Of a stretch of 64,000 nt of DNA, positions 39,093 through 47,969 are shown one piece after another. Both the position numbers and the translations under genes were made by a program. Below the pieces are notes generated by a model. That model was not told where the DNA came from, did not search any database, and worked only from the letters and a program-made list of their open reading frames with translations. Numbering within the stretch: position 1 is the stretch's first letter; every line of letters begins with the position of its first letter. Source of the stretch: Gallionella sp. (GTDB lineage Bacteria > Pseudomonadota > Gammaproteobacteria > Burkholderiales > Gallionellaceae); the NCBI GenBank assembly GCA_028687575.1, contig JAQTZW010000006.1, forward strand, positions 124,001 through 188,000, given 5' to 3'.

Positions 39093-39221
39093 GGAGACGC
39101 TGATTTATTCCGTTCGTGGTGAGCCTGTCGAACCATGAGCGGAATAAATCATGTTAAATCGTACAGTTAAAATGCCCTTCGACAAGCTCAGGGCGAACGG
39201 AGTAAATAAATCAGCGTCTCC
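39093..39221. mobile_element. 129-bp MITE-like element with perfect 17-bp terminal inverted repeats
   Basis: The ends are GGAGACGCTGATTTATT (39093-39109) and AATAAATCAGCGTCTCC (39205-39221). TTAG flanks both ends (39089-39092 and 39222-39225), compatible with a 4-base target duplication that includes the TAG stop of the GGDEF/EAL gene. Inside are TTCGTGGTGAGCCTGTCGAA and CCCTTCGACAAGCTCAGGGC, a dispersed pair known from many environmental genomes. No coding capacity. Confidence 0.75.
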
Positions 39222-39307
39222 TTAGGGATACGCTGAACCATTCGGATTCCGTCATTCCCACCCAGTAGAATCAACCGGCAAAATCAACCGGCGGGACGCC
39301 CGCCGAG

Positions 39308-40354
39308 TCAGCAGATGCGCGGCAGTTGTTCGCCGGCCAGCCAGTCCACGATGCGCCTGCCACCAAAGCGCGTGTCCATCTGCACGAAGCCGTGCGCGTC
39401 ATGGCATACCTCACCGATGATGGCAGCCCTAGCCCCCAGCGGATGCGCGCGCATCGCCGCCAGCAGTCGTGGCGCATCCGCCGCCGCGCACAGCGCGACC
39501 AGCTTGCCCTCGTTGGCGACATACAGCGGGTCCAGTCCCAAAAATTCGCAGGCGGCGGCCACCGCCGGGTTGACCGGGATCGCCGCCTCGTCCAGCAGCA
39601 TGCCCACGCCCGACTGCGCGGCGATCTCGTTCAGCGTGGTCGCCAGCCCGCCACGCGTCGGGTCGCGCAGCACGCGCAGCTCGACGCCGCTGTCCAGCAT
39701 CGCCGCCACCAGCCCGTGCAGCGCCGCCGTGTCCGACACGATGGGCGCGTCGAAACTCAAATTCTCGCGCCGCGACAACACCGCCATGCCGTGATCGCCT
39801 ATCGTGCCGGACAGCAGGATGCGGTCGCCAGGCCGCGCCCGGTCGCCCGACAGGTGCAAGCCTTCTGGCATCACGCCCACGCCGGTGGTGGTGATGAACA
39901 CCCCGTCGCCCTTGCCGCGTTCCACCACCTTGGTGTCACCCGTGACGATGGCCACCCCCGCCTCGCGCGCCGCCCGCGCCATCGAATCCACGATGCGTTG
40001 CAGGTCGGACAACGGCAATCCTTCTTCGAGGATGAAACCGGCAGCAAGATAGAGCGGGGTCGCGCCCATCATCGCCACGTCGTTGACCGTGCCGTGCACC
40101 GCCAGACTGCCGATGTCGCCGCCCTCGAAGAACAGCGGCGAAACCACATGGCTGTCGGTGGACATCACCAGCCGCCCTGCGGGTTGCGGCAGCAACGCGC
40201 CGTCGTTGCCCTGCGCCAGATACGGATTGTCGAAGGCCGCCGCGAACAGCTGGGTGATGAGCTGCGCCATCGCCCGCCCGCCCGAACCGTGCGCCAGCTC
40301 GACGCGCCCGTTCTTCATGTCCAGCGACCGACCGGGTCTTTTGCTCATGTTCAT
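39308..40354 (-). CDS. hypE: Hydrogenase maturation protein HypE
   Basis: Dehydrates the carbamoyl group received from HypF on its C-terminal cysteine to a thiocyanate, the source of the CN ligands. The protein ends LPRIC, keeping the essential terminal Cys. The N-terminal HGSGGRAMAQLITQLF, HGTVNDVAMMGATPLYL and TGDTKVVERGKGDGVFI blocks are PurM/HypE-type ATP-binding elements. ATG at 40354 (348 aa) overlaps the hypD stop and follows GGGAGG; longer upstream frames are shadows of hypD. It is last in the leftward hup/hyp run. Confidence 0.96.
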   Translation of the reverse strand: MNMSKRPGRSLDMKNGRVELAHGSGGRAMAQLITQLFAAAFDNPYLAQGNDGALLPQPAGRLVMSTDSHVVSPLFFEGGDIGSLAVHGTVNDVAMMGATPLYLAAGFILEEGLPLSDLQRIVDSMARAAREAGVAIVTGDTKVVERGKGDGVFITTTGVGVMPEGLHLSGDRARPGDRILLSGTIGDHGMAVLSRRENLSFDAPIVSDTAALHGLVAAMLDSGVELRVLRDPTRGGLATTLNEIAAQSGVGMLLDEAAIPVNPAVAAACEFLGLDPLYVANEGKLVALCAAADAPRLLAAMRAHPLGARAAIIGEVCHDAHGFVQMDTRFGGRRIVDWLAGEQLPRIC

Positions 40355-41466
40355 GCTGTCGCCTCCCTGAACCTGCCGTAACTGTAATGCGCCGCGCACG
40401 CGCCTTCGCTGGACACCATGCAGGAGCCGATCGGCGTCTCCGGCGTGCAGGCCGTGCCGAAGATTTTGCATTGCTGCGGTGTCTTTTCGCCTCTCAGGAT
40501 GGCCGCGCATTCGCAGGCCTTGTGGTCCGGTACGGCGACATAACTGACGCCGAAGCGGCTTTCCGCATCGAACGCGGCGTATGCCGAGCGCAGCTTCAAC
40601 GCGCTGAAAGGCAAGCTGCCCAGCCCGCGCCACTCGAAACTGTCGCGCAGCTCGAACACTTGCCCGACCAGCGCCTGCGCCTTGAGGTTGCCCTCGGGCG
40701 TGACCGCGCGAGTGAATTCGTTCTCGACCTCGGCGCGACCGTCGTTGATCTGGCGCACCAGCATCAGGATGGCCTGCATCACGTCCAGCGGCTCAAAACC
40801 GGCGATCACCACCGGCTTGCGGTATTCAGCTGCAAACACCTCATAAGGCCGACTGCCGATCACCGTGGAGACGTGCGCCGGACCGATGAAACCGTCCAGA
40901 TTCACGCCGCCTTCGGCATTCAGAATGGCGTGCATCGCCGCCGGGGTCAGCACGTGGTTGCACAGGATGCTGAAATTCGTCAGCTTTTCGGCTGCGGCCA
41001 GTTTGACCGCCACGGCGGTCGGCGGCGTGGTGGTCTCGAAGCCGATGGCCAGAAACACCACCTGCCGCGCCGGATTGTCGCGCGCGATGGCCAGCGCATC
41101 TGCGGTGGAATAGACCATGCGCACGTCCGCACCGGCAGCACGGGCGCGCATCAGCGTCATGCCGCCCGAAGCCGGCACGCGCATCGTGTCGCCATAGGTG
41201 CACAGGATCACGCGCTGCTCCAGCGCCAGCCGGATCGCCTGATCCACCCGACCCGTCGGCAGCACGCACACCGGACAGCCGGGGCCGTGTATCAGCCGCA
41301 CGCAGGCGGGCAACAGGTCGGCCAGACCGTAGCGCGAAATGGCGTGGGTATGGCCGCCGCAGAACTCCATCAGCCGGTAACTGCGGCCCGGCATCACCTC
41401 GCGGGCGATGTTGGCGGCGATGTGCCGCGCCAGTTCGCCGTCGCGGAATTCGTCCACGTACTTCAT
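40351..41466 (-). CDS. hypD: Hydrogenase maturation protein HypD
   Basis: 4Fe-4S scaffold protein that with HypC builds the Fe(CN)2CO unit. Visible: [26 protein letters not shown], the central [25 protein letters not shown], and the C-terminal Cys-rich region ([20 protein letters not shown], then [15 protein letters not shown]) that binds the cluster. The length of 371 is typical. It overlaps hypC upstream and hypE downstream by 4 bases each, showing tight translational coupling. Confidence 0.96.
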   Translation of the reverse strand: MKYVDEFRDGELARHIAANIAREVMPGRSYRLMEFCGGHTHAISRYGLADLLPACVRLIHGPGCPVCVLPTGRVDQAIRLALEQRVILCTYGDTMRVPASGGMTLMRARAAGADVRMVYSTADALAIARDNPARQVVFLAIGFETTTPPTAVAVKLAAAEKLTNFSILCNHVLTPAAMHAILNAEGGVNLDGFIGPAHVSTVIGSRPYEVFAAEYRKPVVIAGFEPLDVMQAILMLVRQINDGRAEVENEFTRAVTPEGNLKAQALVGQVFELRDSFEWRGLGSLPFSALKLRSAYAAFDAESRFGVSYVAVPDHKACECAAILRGEKTPQQCKIFGTACTPETPIGSCMVSSEGACAAHYSYGRFREATA

Positions 41467-41696
41467 CGCGCGTCCGCCTGGAATTCGGCCAGTTCGGCGA
41501 ACAGCGCCAGCGTGCGCGCGGCTTCTGCGGGGTCGAGTTTTTGCAGCGCGAAGCCGGCATGCACGATCACATAGTCGCCCACCGCGACGCCGTCCACCAG
41601 CGCCAGCGAGATCTCCTTCTTCACGCCGCCCAGATTGACGAGGGCGGCATCACTGCCTATCAGTTGTTCAACGCAGGCGGGTATTGCTAGACACAT
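41463..41696 (-). CDS. hypC: Hydrogenase maturation chaperone HypC
   Basis: A 77-residue chaperone starting [12 protein letters not shown]; the N-terminal Met-Cys of HypC is essential for Fe handling. [29 protein letters not shown] is the OB-like core. A start further upstream (41765) is within hypF and would hide the Cys, so ATG 41696, with GGAAA in the preceding bases, is chosen. It follows the hypF stop after one base and overlaps hypD by four. Confidence 0.95.
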   Translation of the reverse strand: MCLAIPACVEQLIGSDAALVNLGGVKKEISLALVDGVAVGDYVIVHAGFALQKLDPAEAARTLALFAELAEFQADAR

Positions 41697-41697
41697 A

Positions 41698-42930
41698 TCA
41701 GTTTCCTTTTCGTTCGAGATGGTGCAGCGCGACCCACGCCTGCCCCAGCGAGATTGCAGCGTCACCCGGTTGCCGCGAGGTGTACACCTGCAAGCCTTGT
41801 GCTGCCAGCAATTCGGTGAGGCTGTCGGTCAGCAGCCCGTTGTAAAAACACCCACCGCCCAGCGCGACCCGGTTCAATTGTTGTTCGGTGGCGGCGCGCG
41901 CCACCCAGTCGGCCAGCCCGGCGGCCAGCGTGGCGTGGAACAGCGCAGCGCCGTAAGCCGCATCCGGGCAATCGGCCAATGCCGCCAGCAGTGGCACAAA
42001 ATCCAGCACGCCGGAATCGGTGATCTGCCAGCCCCCCGCCAGCGGCACGACTGGGCCATGCCGTTCGGCCAGCGCTTGCAGCGCTATCGCGGCCTGCGCC
42101 TCGGCCTGCTGGACATAGTTCACGCCCAGCAACCCGGCGGCGGCATCGAACAGCCGGCCCATGCTGGAAGTCGGCGGACAGTTGAGTCCGCGCGCCAGCA
42201 TCGCAGCCACGGTCGTCGCCGCAGGCAGATCGTGAAAGCGCGGCGCGATCTCGTCGCCGCGCCCCATGCTGGACAGTGCTGCCGCCGCCATCCGCCAGGG
42301 TTCGACCGCAGCGCGCTCGCCGCCCGGCATCGCCAAGTAGGCCAGATGCCCGATGCGCCGGCAGTCCGCGCCGTCCACCCGCAGCAACTCGCCGCCCCAG
42401 GCCGCTCCATCCGTCCCCAGCCCCACCCCGTCCAGCGCCAGCCCCAGCAGCGGCCCGGTCAAGCGGTGTTCGGCGCAAACGGCGGCGACATGCGCGTGGT
42501 GATGCTGCACGGCCAGCGCGGGGATGCCGTGACGCGCCGCGAAATCGAGCGCGAAGCGCGTACTGAAAAAATCCGGATGCAGGTCGTGCGCGACCAGCGC
42601 CGGGGCTACCTGCCCGCACAGTTCCGCCACGGTCTCTTCAAGCAAACGGCAGGCAGCGGCAGTGCCCAGATCGCCGATCAGCGCCGACACTTGTGCCCAA
42701 TCGCCCTGCGTGACGCACACGGTATTTTTCAGCCACGCGCCGCAGGCCAGCACCGGCGGGCCGGAGAACGGCAGGGCGTATTGATTATTCAACCCAGATT
42801 GTTCGTTAGAGCAGAGTGTGCTTCTAAACCCCCTCCAACTCCCCCTTGACAGGGGGAGAGCCGAGCCTGCTCCTCCCCTGTCAAGGGGAGGGTGGGAGGG
42901 GTTGGGGTCTAATGGATTATTCGGATTCAA
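41698..42930 (-). CDS. hypF: Short HypF (Kae1-like carbamoyltransferase domain only) with an in-frame repeat insertion
   Basis: Matches only the C-terminal half of Hyp[17 protein letters not shown], then [12 protein letters not shown], the metal site [30 protein letters not shown], and [16 protein letters not shown]. The N-terminal acylphosphatase, zinc-finger and YrdC domains (about 350 residues) are absent. Ralstonia eutropha HypF1, also from a hypA-B-F-C-D-E operon, is likewise a short form (established knowledge), so this need not be a pseudogene, though carbamoyl-adenylate must then come from another protein. Residues about 5-48 are encoded by a repeat element. The apparent start is TTG at 42930, overlapping hypB by 14 bases; TTG at 42792 is an alternative. 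Confidence 0.85.
   Translation of the reverse strand: MNPNNPLDPNPSHPPLDRGGAGSALPLSRGSWRGFRSTLCSNEQSGLNNQYALPFSGPPVLACGAWLKNTVCVTQGDWAQVSALIGDLGTAAACRLLEETVAELCGQVAPALVAHDLHPDFFSTRFALDFAARHGIPALAVQHHHAHVAAVCAEHRLTGPLLGLALDGVGLGTDGAAWGGELLRVDGADCRRIGHLAYLAMPGGERAAVEPWRMAAAALSSMGRGDEIAPRFHDLPAATTVAAMLARGLNCPPTSSMGRLFDAAAGLLGVNYVQQAEAQAAIALQALAERHGPVVPLAGGWQITDSGVLDFVPLLAALADCPDAAYGAALFHATLAAGLADWVARAATEQQLNRVALGGGCFYNGLLTDSLTELLAAQGLQVYTSRQPGDAAISLGQAWVALHHLERKGN
42783..42922. mobile_element. Palindromic element inserted at the start of hypF, flanked by an 8-bp direct repeat
   Basis: GATTATTC occurs at 42783-42790 and 42915-42922, 132 bases (44 codons) apart. The core is a GC-rich inverted repeat (42827-42903) with arms AACCCCCTCCAACTCCCCCT and a right arm ending GTGGGAGGGGTT, around CTTGACAGGGGGAG and CTCCCCTGTCAAG. 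Removing one GATTATTC copy and everything between joins hypB's end to the hypF domain in the same frame, starting at the same TTG. The same arms occur in the RlmN-like gene (22291-22490). Confidence 0.75.
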
Positions 42931-43747
42931 GGGTATCTGAAAGTGTGCGGCCAGCCTCGCGGCAGCCTGCGCGTATCCAGTCCAGCCACTGGTCCATGCC
43001 CTCCCCGCTGCTGACCGACAGACGTATCACCTGCAACGCCGGATTGACGCGGCGAGCATAGTCCACCGCCAGCTCCGGGTCGAATTCGAGGTGCGGCAAC
43101 AGGTCGCACTTGTTCAACACCATCAGGCTGGCGGCGCGGAACATGTCGGGATATTTCAGCGGCTTGTCTTCGCCCTCGGTCACCGACAGGATTACCACCT
43201 TGTGCGCTTCGCCCAGATCAAAACTGGCCGGGCACACCAGATTGCCGACGTTCTCAATCAGCAGCAAACCGCCGTCGGGCAGATCGAGCTGGCGCATCGC
43301 CTGCGCGGTCATTTGCGCATCCAGATGGCAGCCGCGCCCGGTGTTGATCTGGATCGCAGGCGCGCCGGCGGCTCGGATGCGCGCGGCATCGTTCTCGGTC
43401 TGCTGGTCGCCCTCGATCACCGCCAGCGGCAGCGCGCCGTTCAGCGCGGTGATGGTCTTGACCAGCAGCGTGGTCTTGCCCGAACCGGGGCTGGACACCA
43501 GATTGAGCGCGAAGATGCCGCGTGCCGCGAGCATCTGGCGGTTGGCATCGGCCTGTGCGTCGTTTTTGGCCAGCAGGTCGCGCTCGACCTGAATGACGCG
43601 CAATTCCGCCGCTTGGTGAGCGTGACCGGCCTGGCCTTCCCCACTCCCGGGCGCGCGGAAAGCCAACGCGCCGCCACCTTTGGCGCGCACCGGGCGCTTG
43701 CCGCCGATCAGCACATCACGTCCGCCACATCCACATGTCCCACACAT
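42917..43747 (-). CDS. hypB: Hydrogenase nickel-insertion GTPase HypB
   Basis: GTPase that delivers nickel to the large subunit with HypA. The N-terminus is MCGTCGCGG, the high-affinity metal motif CxxCGC. The GTPase has [15 protein letters not shown], an [14 protein letters not shown] switch with metal ligands, [29 protein letters not shown] and the guanine motif NKCD. The linker between the Cys motif and the GTPase lacks the poly-His nickel-storage run of some homologues. 276 residues, 24 bases after hypA. Its final codons overlap the apparent hypF start. Confidence 0.96.
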   Translation of the reverse strand: MCGTCGCGGRDVLIGGKRPVRAKGGGALAFRAPGSGEGQAGHAHQAAELRVIQVERDLLAKNDAQADANRQMLAARGIFALNLVSSPGSGKTTLLVKTITALNGALPLAVIEGDQQTENDAARIRAAGAPAIQINTGRGCHLDAQMTAQAMRQLDLPDGGLLLIENVGNLVCPASFDLGEAHKVVILSVTEGEDKPLKYPDMFRAASLMVLNKCDLLPHLEFDPELAVDYARRVNPALQVIRLSVSSGEGMDQWLDWIRAGCREAGRTLSDTLESE

Positions 43748-43771
43748 ATCGTTACTCCGTTGTATCCCGCT

Positions 43772-44113
43772 TCATTCCACCAACAGGTCTTGCACCCGCA
43801 TCCGCTCGCCCACCGTAACCTGCAACGCTGCGCTGCCGCAATCCGGGCACAGCCCGTAGCGTTCCTGCATCGCCACCGTCGCCCCGCATTGGCCGCACCG
43901 TCCCGCCCCCGGCGTCTCGACGATCTGCAATTCCGCGCCCTCGGCCAGCGTGCCGCGCATCACCGCGTCAAAACAGAAGCGCATCGCGTCCGGTTCGACG
44001 GCGGCAAGCTCGCCTATCTCCAGCACCACGCGGCGCACACGGCGAAAATCCTGCGCTCGCGCGGAATCCTCGATGATCTCCAGCACGCTTTCGGCCAGCG
44101 ACATCTCGTGCAT
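43772..44113 (-). CDS. hypA: Hydrogenase nickel metallochaperone HypA
   Basis: A 113-residue nickel and zinc protein. MHEMSLAESVLEII carries the N-terminal Met-His-Glu nickel site. The structural zinc site is CGQCGATVAMQERYGLCPDC, two CxxC pairs. It works with HypB in nickel delivery to HoxH. It begins one base after the end of hupE, consistent with a single operon. Confidence 0.96.
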   Translation of the reverse strand: MHEMSLAESVLEIIEDSARAQDFRRVRRVVLEIGELAAVEPDAMRFCFDAVMRGTLAEGAELQIVETPGAGRCGQCGATVAMQERYGLCPDCGSAALQVTVGERMRVQDLLVE

Positions 44114-44114
44114 G

Positions 44115-44714
44115 TCAGCCGATGAAGAAAAGTGCGCCGCCGAACGCGGCGACCGATGCGCCGATCAGGCGCAACCATTGCGGGCGACCGATATGCCCCA
44201 GCGCACTGGCGATGGCGATACCGGCCAGATGCAGCGCGGCGGTGCTCAGCATGAAGCCCAGCGCGTAACGCAGACCGGACGCGTCATGCGGCATCTCGGC
44301 ACCGTGCGCGTGGCCGTGGAACAGCGCGAACAGACCGACCAGCGCAACAGAGGCTGCCAGCGGCAGGCGGACGGCGGCGGCAACCAGCACGCCCAGCACC
44401 AGCAGCGACATCAGGATGCCACCCTCCACGAAAGGCAACGGCATCGCCGCCATGCCCGACAGGCCGCCCAGCGCCATTACCCCGACGAATGTCAGCGGCA
44501 CCAGCCACAGCGACCGGCCACCCGACTGGCTGGCCCACAGCCCGACCGCAAGCATCGCGCAGAGATGATCCGCGCCCAGCAAGGGGTGCTGCACGCCATG
44601 CGCAAAGCCGTCCACCGCACCCGCGCCGACGTGGGCATAAGCGGGAAAGGCGATCAGCAAGGAAAGGGAAAAGACCAACTGAGAAAACGATTTGCGGCGC
44701 AATGAAACTATCAC
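44115..44714 (-). CDS. hupE: HupE/UreJ-family membrane protein, probable nickel importer
   Basis: A 199-residue protein with a signal peptide-like first helix (cleavage near AYAHVG) and about five further membrane helices. GVQHPLLGADHLCAMLAVGLW is the HupE signature with the putative metal-binding HPxxGxDH. ALFHGHAHGAEMPHDA is a second His-rich site. HupE proteins are thought to take up nickel for hydrogenase. The start is GTG with GGAG five bases before it. It is the first gene of the leftward hyp operon and is divergent from hoxF. Confidence 0.9.
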   Translation of the reverse strand: MIVSLRRKSFSQLVFSLSLLIAFPAYAHVGAGAVDGFAHGVQHPLLGADHLCAMLAVGLWASQSGGRSLWLVPLTFVGVMALGGLSGMAAMPLPFVEGGILMSLLVLGVLVAAAVRLPLAASVALVGLFALFHGHAHGAEMPHDASGLRYALGFMLSTAALHLAGIAIASALGHIGRPQWLRLIGASVAAFGGALFFIG

Positions 44715-44787
44715 AATAACTCCTTAGAATTGCCTGAGTGATGAGCGTAAAACACTCGTATTGCGATTGTATGTCATCAACACCGCC

Positions 44788-44815
44788 TGTCAAACCCGTT
44801 TCGATAGGGTAAAAT
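44788..44815 (+). promoter_or_regulatory. Possible sigma-70-type promoter of the hox operon
   Basis: TGTCAA, a 16-base spacer and TAAAAT lie 75 bases before the hoxF ATG. The Ralstonia hox operons use sigma-54, but I found no TGGCAC-N5-TTGC site in this gap, so regulation may differ. Weak evidence. Confidence 0.35.
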
Positions 44816-44889
44816 CCCCACAGACAAGCACATTATTTGCAGCCCAGTTTACCAATCTGCACCATTTGCAACCTAAGGAGAGTCTCCTC

Positions 44890-46698
44890 ATGGTCAACCA
44901 AACCAACCCGCACGCCGCCTATCTCGACCCGATACTGGCTCGCCACCGGCACAATCCCGCCGACCTGCTGCAAATCCTCATCGCGGCGCAGGAGGCACAC
45001 GGCCACATCCACACCGACGCGATAGACCACCTGAGCGCGGCGCTCGATCTGCCGCGCGCCAAGATCGAAGGGGTGGCCGGCTTCTATTCTTTCCTGCACC
45101 TGAAACCGCAAGGCCAATACCGCGTGCTGTTCTCCGACAACATCACCGACCGCATGCTGGGCAACATGGAGCTGATGAACAGCCTGTGCAGCCAGTTGTG
45201 GGTGGAAGCGGGCAAGGTCTCCGAGGACGGGCTGGTCAGCATCAACACCACCTCCTGCACCGGCATGTGCGACCAGGGGCCGGCGCTGCTGGTCAACAAC
45301 ATCGCCATCAACCGCTTGACGCAGGAACGCATCAACGCCATCGCCGAACTGATACGGGAGCGCGTGCCGGTGAGTGCGTGGCCAGCCGAATTCTTCGCCA
45401 TCGAGGACAACATCCGCCGTCGCGACATCCTGCTGGACGGTCATTTCCAAAGCGGCTCGGCGCTGGCCGCACTGCTGCAACGCGGCAGTGATGCGACGCT
45501 CAACGAGATCAAGGCCTCGAAACTGCGCGGACGCGGCGGTGCGGGCTTCTCCACCGGCATGAAATGGGAGTTCTGCCGCAACGCGACCGGTGATGCGCAC
45601 TACGTGGTGTGCAACGCCGACGAGGGCGAGCCGGGCACCTTCAAGGACCGCGTGCTGCTGAACGGCTACGCCGACCGGGTGTTCGAGGGCATGACGCTGT
45701 GCGCCCGCATCATCGGCGCGAAACAGGGCTTCCTCTACCTCAGAGGCGAATACCGCTACCTGCTGGAACACCTCAAAGCCGTGCTGCAACACCGCCGCCA
45801 GCAAAACCTGTTGGGCAAGGGCATTCTCGGCCAGGCCGATTTCGACTTTGATATCGAGATCCATCTGGGCGCGGGGGCCTATGTCTGCGGCGAAGAATCG
45901 GCGCTGATCGAATCGCTGGAAGGCAAGCGCGGCACGCCGCGCAACCGCCCGCCGTTCCCGGTGACGCACGGCTACCTGAACCAGCCGACAGTGGTGAACA
46001 ACGTCGAGACCTTCGCCGCCACCACCCTGATCGCGGAAAACGGCGGCGCGTGGTACGCCGGCATCGGCACGGAAACCTCCAGCGGCACCAAGATTTTGTC
46101 GGTGTCCGGTGACTGCGAGCGGCCCGGCCTGTACGAATACCCGTTCGGCGTGACTATCGCCCAAGTGCTGGCCGACTGCGGCGCGCACAACACCCAGGCG
46201 GTGCAGGTCAGCGGCGCGTCCGGCGTGTGCCTCGCACCCAACGAATTCCAGCGGCGCATCGCTTTCGACGACATCCCGACTGCTGGCGCGTTCATGGTGT
46301 TCGATAAGACGCGCGACATGTTCGAGGTGGCGCGCAACTTCATCCACTTCTTCGCGCACGAGAGCTGCGGCTTCTGCACCCCCTGCCGGGTCGGCACGTC
46401 GTTGCTGTGCAACATGATGGACAAGCTGGCGGGTGGCCACGGCTCGCCCTACGACTTTGCCGAGATCGAAAAACTCAACGTGCTGTTGCAGTCCACCAGC
46501 CATTGCGGGCTGGGCCATTCGGCCTGCAACCCGGTGCTGGACACCATCGCCAAATTCCGTCCGGCCTACGACAAACGGCTGGCGCAGAAGGACTTCATTC
46601 CCGCGTTCGACCTCGACCGCGCCCTGTCGCAAGCCCGCCAGATGACCGGGCGCGACGACACCGGCGCACATTTGGAGCGTAACCATGAGCAAAGCTAA
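44890..46698 (+). CDS. hoxF: NAD-reducing hydrogenase diaphorase subunit HoxF (fused NuoE- and NuoF-like domains)
   Basis: A 602-residue subunit that passes electrons between Fe-S clusters and NAD+ through FMN. The N-terminal 160 residues are NuoE-like (AQEAHGHIHTDAIDHLSAAL, VAGFYSFLHLKP, then TSCTGMCDQGPALLVNN). The rest is NuoF-like: RGRGGAGFSTGMKWEF for FMN/NADH, GAGAYVCGEESALIESLEG, and ESCGFCTPCRVGT with the 4Fe-4S cysteines. The length equals that I recall for Ralstonia HoxF. ATG 44890 follows GGAG; the frame is open upstream to 44761 without a family N-terminus. It overlaps hoxU by 14 bases. Confidence 0.95.
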   Translation: MVNQTNPHAAYLDPILARHRHNPADLLQILIAAQEAHGHIHTDAIDHLSAALDLPRAKIEGVAGFYSFLHLKPQGQYRVLFSDNITDRMLGNMELMNSLCSQLWVEAGKVSEDGLVSINTTSCTGMCDQGPALLVNNIAINRLTQERINAIAELIRERVPVSAWPAEFFAIEDNIRRRDILLDGHFQSGSALAALLQRGSDATLNEIKASKLRGRGGAGFSTGMKWEFCRNATGDAHYVVCNADEGEPGTFKDRVLLNGYADRVFEGMTLCARIIGAKQGFLYLRGEYRYLLEHLKAVLQHRRQQNLLGKGILGQADFDFDIEIHLGAGAYVCGEESALIESLEGKRGTPRNRPPFPVTHGYLNQPTVVNNVETFAATTLIAENGGAWYAGIGTETSSGTKILSVSGDCERPGLYEYPFGVTIAQVLADCGAHNTQAVQVSGASGVCLAPNEFQRRIAFDDIPTAGAFMVFDKTRDMFEVARNFIHFFAHESCGFCTPCRVGTSLLCNMMDKLAGGHGSPYDFAEIEKLNVLLQSTSHCGLGHSACNPVLDTIAKFRPAYDKRLAQKDFIPAFDLDRALSQARQMTGRDDTGAHLERNHEQS

Positions 46699-47407
46699 TC
46701 CGCCCAGCTTCACGCTGGATGGCAAGACCATCCCGTTTGGCGAAGGCCAGACCATCATCCAGGCCGCGATGGACGCGGGTGTTTACATCCCGCACCTGTG
46801 CTTCAACCCTGAATTCAAGCCGCACGGCTCCTGCAAGCTGTGCACGGTCAAAGCCGATGGCCGCCAGACCGCCTCCTGCACCCAGCAGGCCAAAGACGGC
46901 ATGGTGGTCGAAAGCGACATCAAGGAGATCAACGACGAGCGCCGCGCGCTGTTGCAGATGCTGTTCGTCGAGGGCAATCACTTCTGCCCGTCCTGCGAAA
47001 AGAGCGGCAACTGCCAGTTGCAGGCCACCGCCTACGAGCTGGACATGATGTCGCCGCACTTCGACCATTTCTTCCCCGACCGCCCGCTGGATGCCAGCCA
47101 CCCGGACTATCTGCTCGATTTCAACCGCTGCATCCTGTGCTCGCTGTGCGTGCGCGCCAGCCGCGACGTGGACGGCAAGAACGTGTTCGCGCTGTCGGGC
47201 CGGGGCATCAAGAGCCATCTGATCGTCAACGCCAAATCTGGTCATCTGGCCGACACCGATTTTTCGGGCGACGACAAGGCAGCGCATGTCTGCCCGGTCG
47301 GCGTGATCCTGAAGAAGCGCGTCGGTTTCGCCACGCCAATCGGCCAGCGCAGCTTCGACGAGCAGCCGATCAGCGCCACGCCGCACCCCGTTGTGAAAGG
47401 CGCATGA
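46685..47407 (+). CDS. hoxU: NAD-reducing hydrogenase diaphorase subunit HoxU
   Basis: A 240-residue electron-relay subunit homologous to the N-terminal part of NuoG. It has a 2Fe-2S site (PHLCFNPEFKPHGSCKLC and then TASC), the His-containing FCPSCEKSGNCQLQ site, and a ferredoxin-like CILCSLCVRASRDVDGK with a late CPVG. It links HoxF to the HoxYH module. It overlaps hoxF and is followed by hoxY one base later. Confidence 0.95.
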   Translation: MSKANPPSFTLDGKTIPFGEGQTIIQAAMDAGVYIPHLCFNPEFKPHGSCKLCTVKADGRQTASCTQQAKDGMVVESDIKEINDERRALLQMLFVEGNHFCPSCEKSGNCQLQATAYELDMMSPHFDHFFPDRPLDASHPDYLLDFNRCILCSLCVRASRDVDGKNVFALSGRGIKSHLIVNAKSGHLADTDFSGDDKAAHVCPVGVILKKRVGFATPIGQRSFDEQPISATPHPVVKGA

Positions 47408-47408
47408 A

Positions 47409-47957
47409 ATGACTGCTCCCATCAAAAAGTTGAAAGTCGCCACCACCTCGCTGGCCGGTTGCTTCGGCTGCCACATGTCATTTCTGGACATAGACGAGCG
47501 CCTGCTGGATCTGGTGCAACTGGTCGAATTCGACCGTTCGCCGCTGACCGACATCAAGACCTGCGGCCCGTGCGACATCGGCATCATTGAAGGAGGCCTG
47601 TGCAACGCCGAGAACGTGCATGTGCTGCGCGAGTTCCGCGCCAACTGCACCATCCTGATCGCGATGGGCGCCTGCTCGGTGAACGGCGGCCTGCCCGCCC
47701 AGCGCAACCACCTGTCGCTGCCGGTGATACTGGAAGAGGTCTACCACGCCCAGCACGGGCTGGTGGACGGCTTCATCCCCAACGACCCGGAGCTGCCGTT
47801 GCCGCTGGACAAGGTGCATCCGATCCACGAAGTGGTGAAGGTGGATTACTTCATCCCCGGTTGCCCGCCTTCGGGTGACGCCATCTGGAAAGTGCTGACC
47901 GACCTGCTGGCAGGCCGCCAGCCCGAACTGGGCCACGGCCTCATTCATTACGATTAA
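47409..47957 (+). CDS. hoxY: NAD-reducing hydrogenase small subunit HoxY
   Basis: A 182-residue small subunit of the [NiFe] module, cytoplasmic since no signal peptide is present. It binds one proximal 4Fe-4S cluster: TTSLAGCFGCHMSFLDIDE gives the first two cysteines, MGACSVNGG the third and IPGCPPSGDAIWK the fourth. The short length (no distal cluster domain) is characteristic of group 3d enzymes. It is followed after 12 bases by hoxH. Confidence 0.96.
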   Translation: MTAPIKKLKVATTSLAGCFGCHMSFLDIDERLLDLVQLVEFDRSPLTDIKTCGPCDIGIIEGGLCNAENVHVLREFRANCTILIAMGACSVNGGLPAQRNHLSLPVILEEVYHAQHGLVDGFIPNDPELPLPLDKVHPIHEVVKVDYFIPGCPPSGDAIWKVLTDLLAGRQPELGHGLIHYD

Positions 47958-47969
47958 AAGGTTGCCACC

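Noticed and set aside
41698-42930. hypF as a pseudogene
   Set aside because: The Kae1-like domain is complete, the insertion preserves the frame, and short HypF proteins exist in Ralstonia-type hyp operons, so I annotate it as a gene.
44715-44889. Sigma-54 promoter for hox
   Set aside because: Looked for because Ralstonia hox operons use it, but no GG and GC pair with the right spacing (TGGCAC-N5-TTGC) was found.
44833-46758. 641-codon open frame on the minus strand opposite hoxF
   Set aside because: It is the antisense shadow of hoxF; composition is artefactual and no domain is visible.
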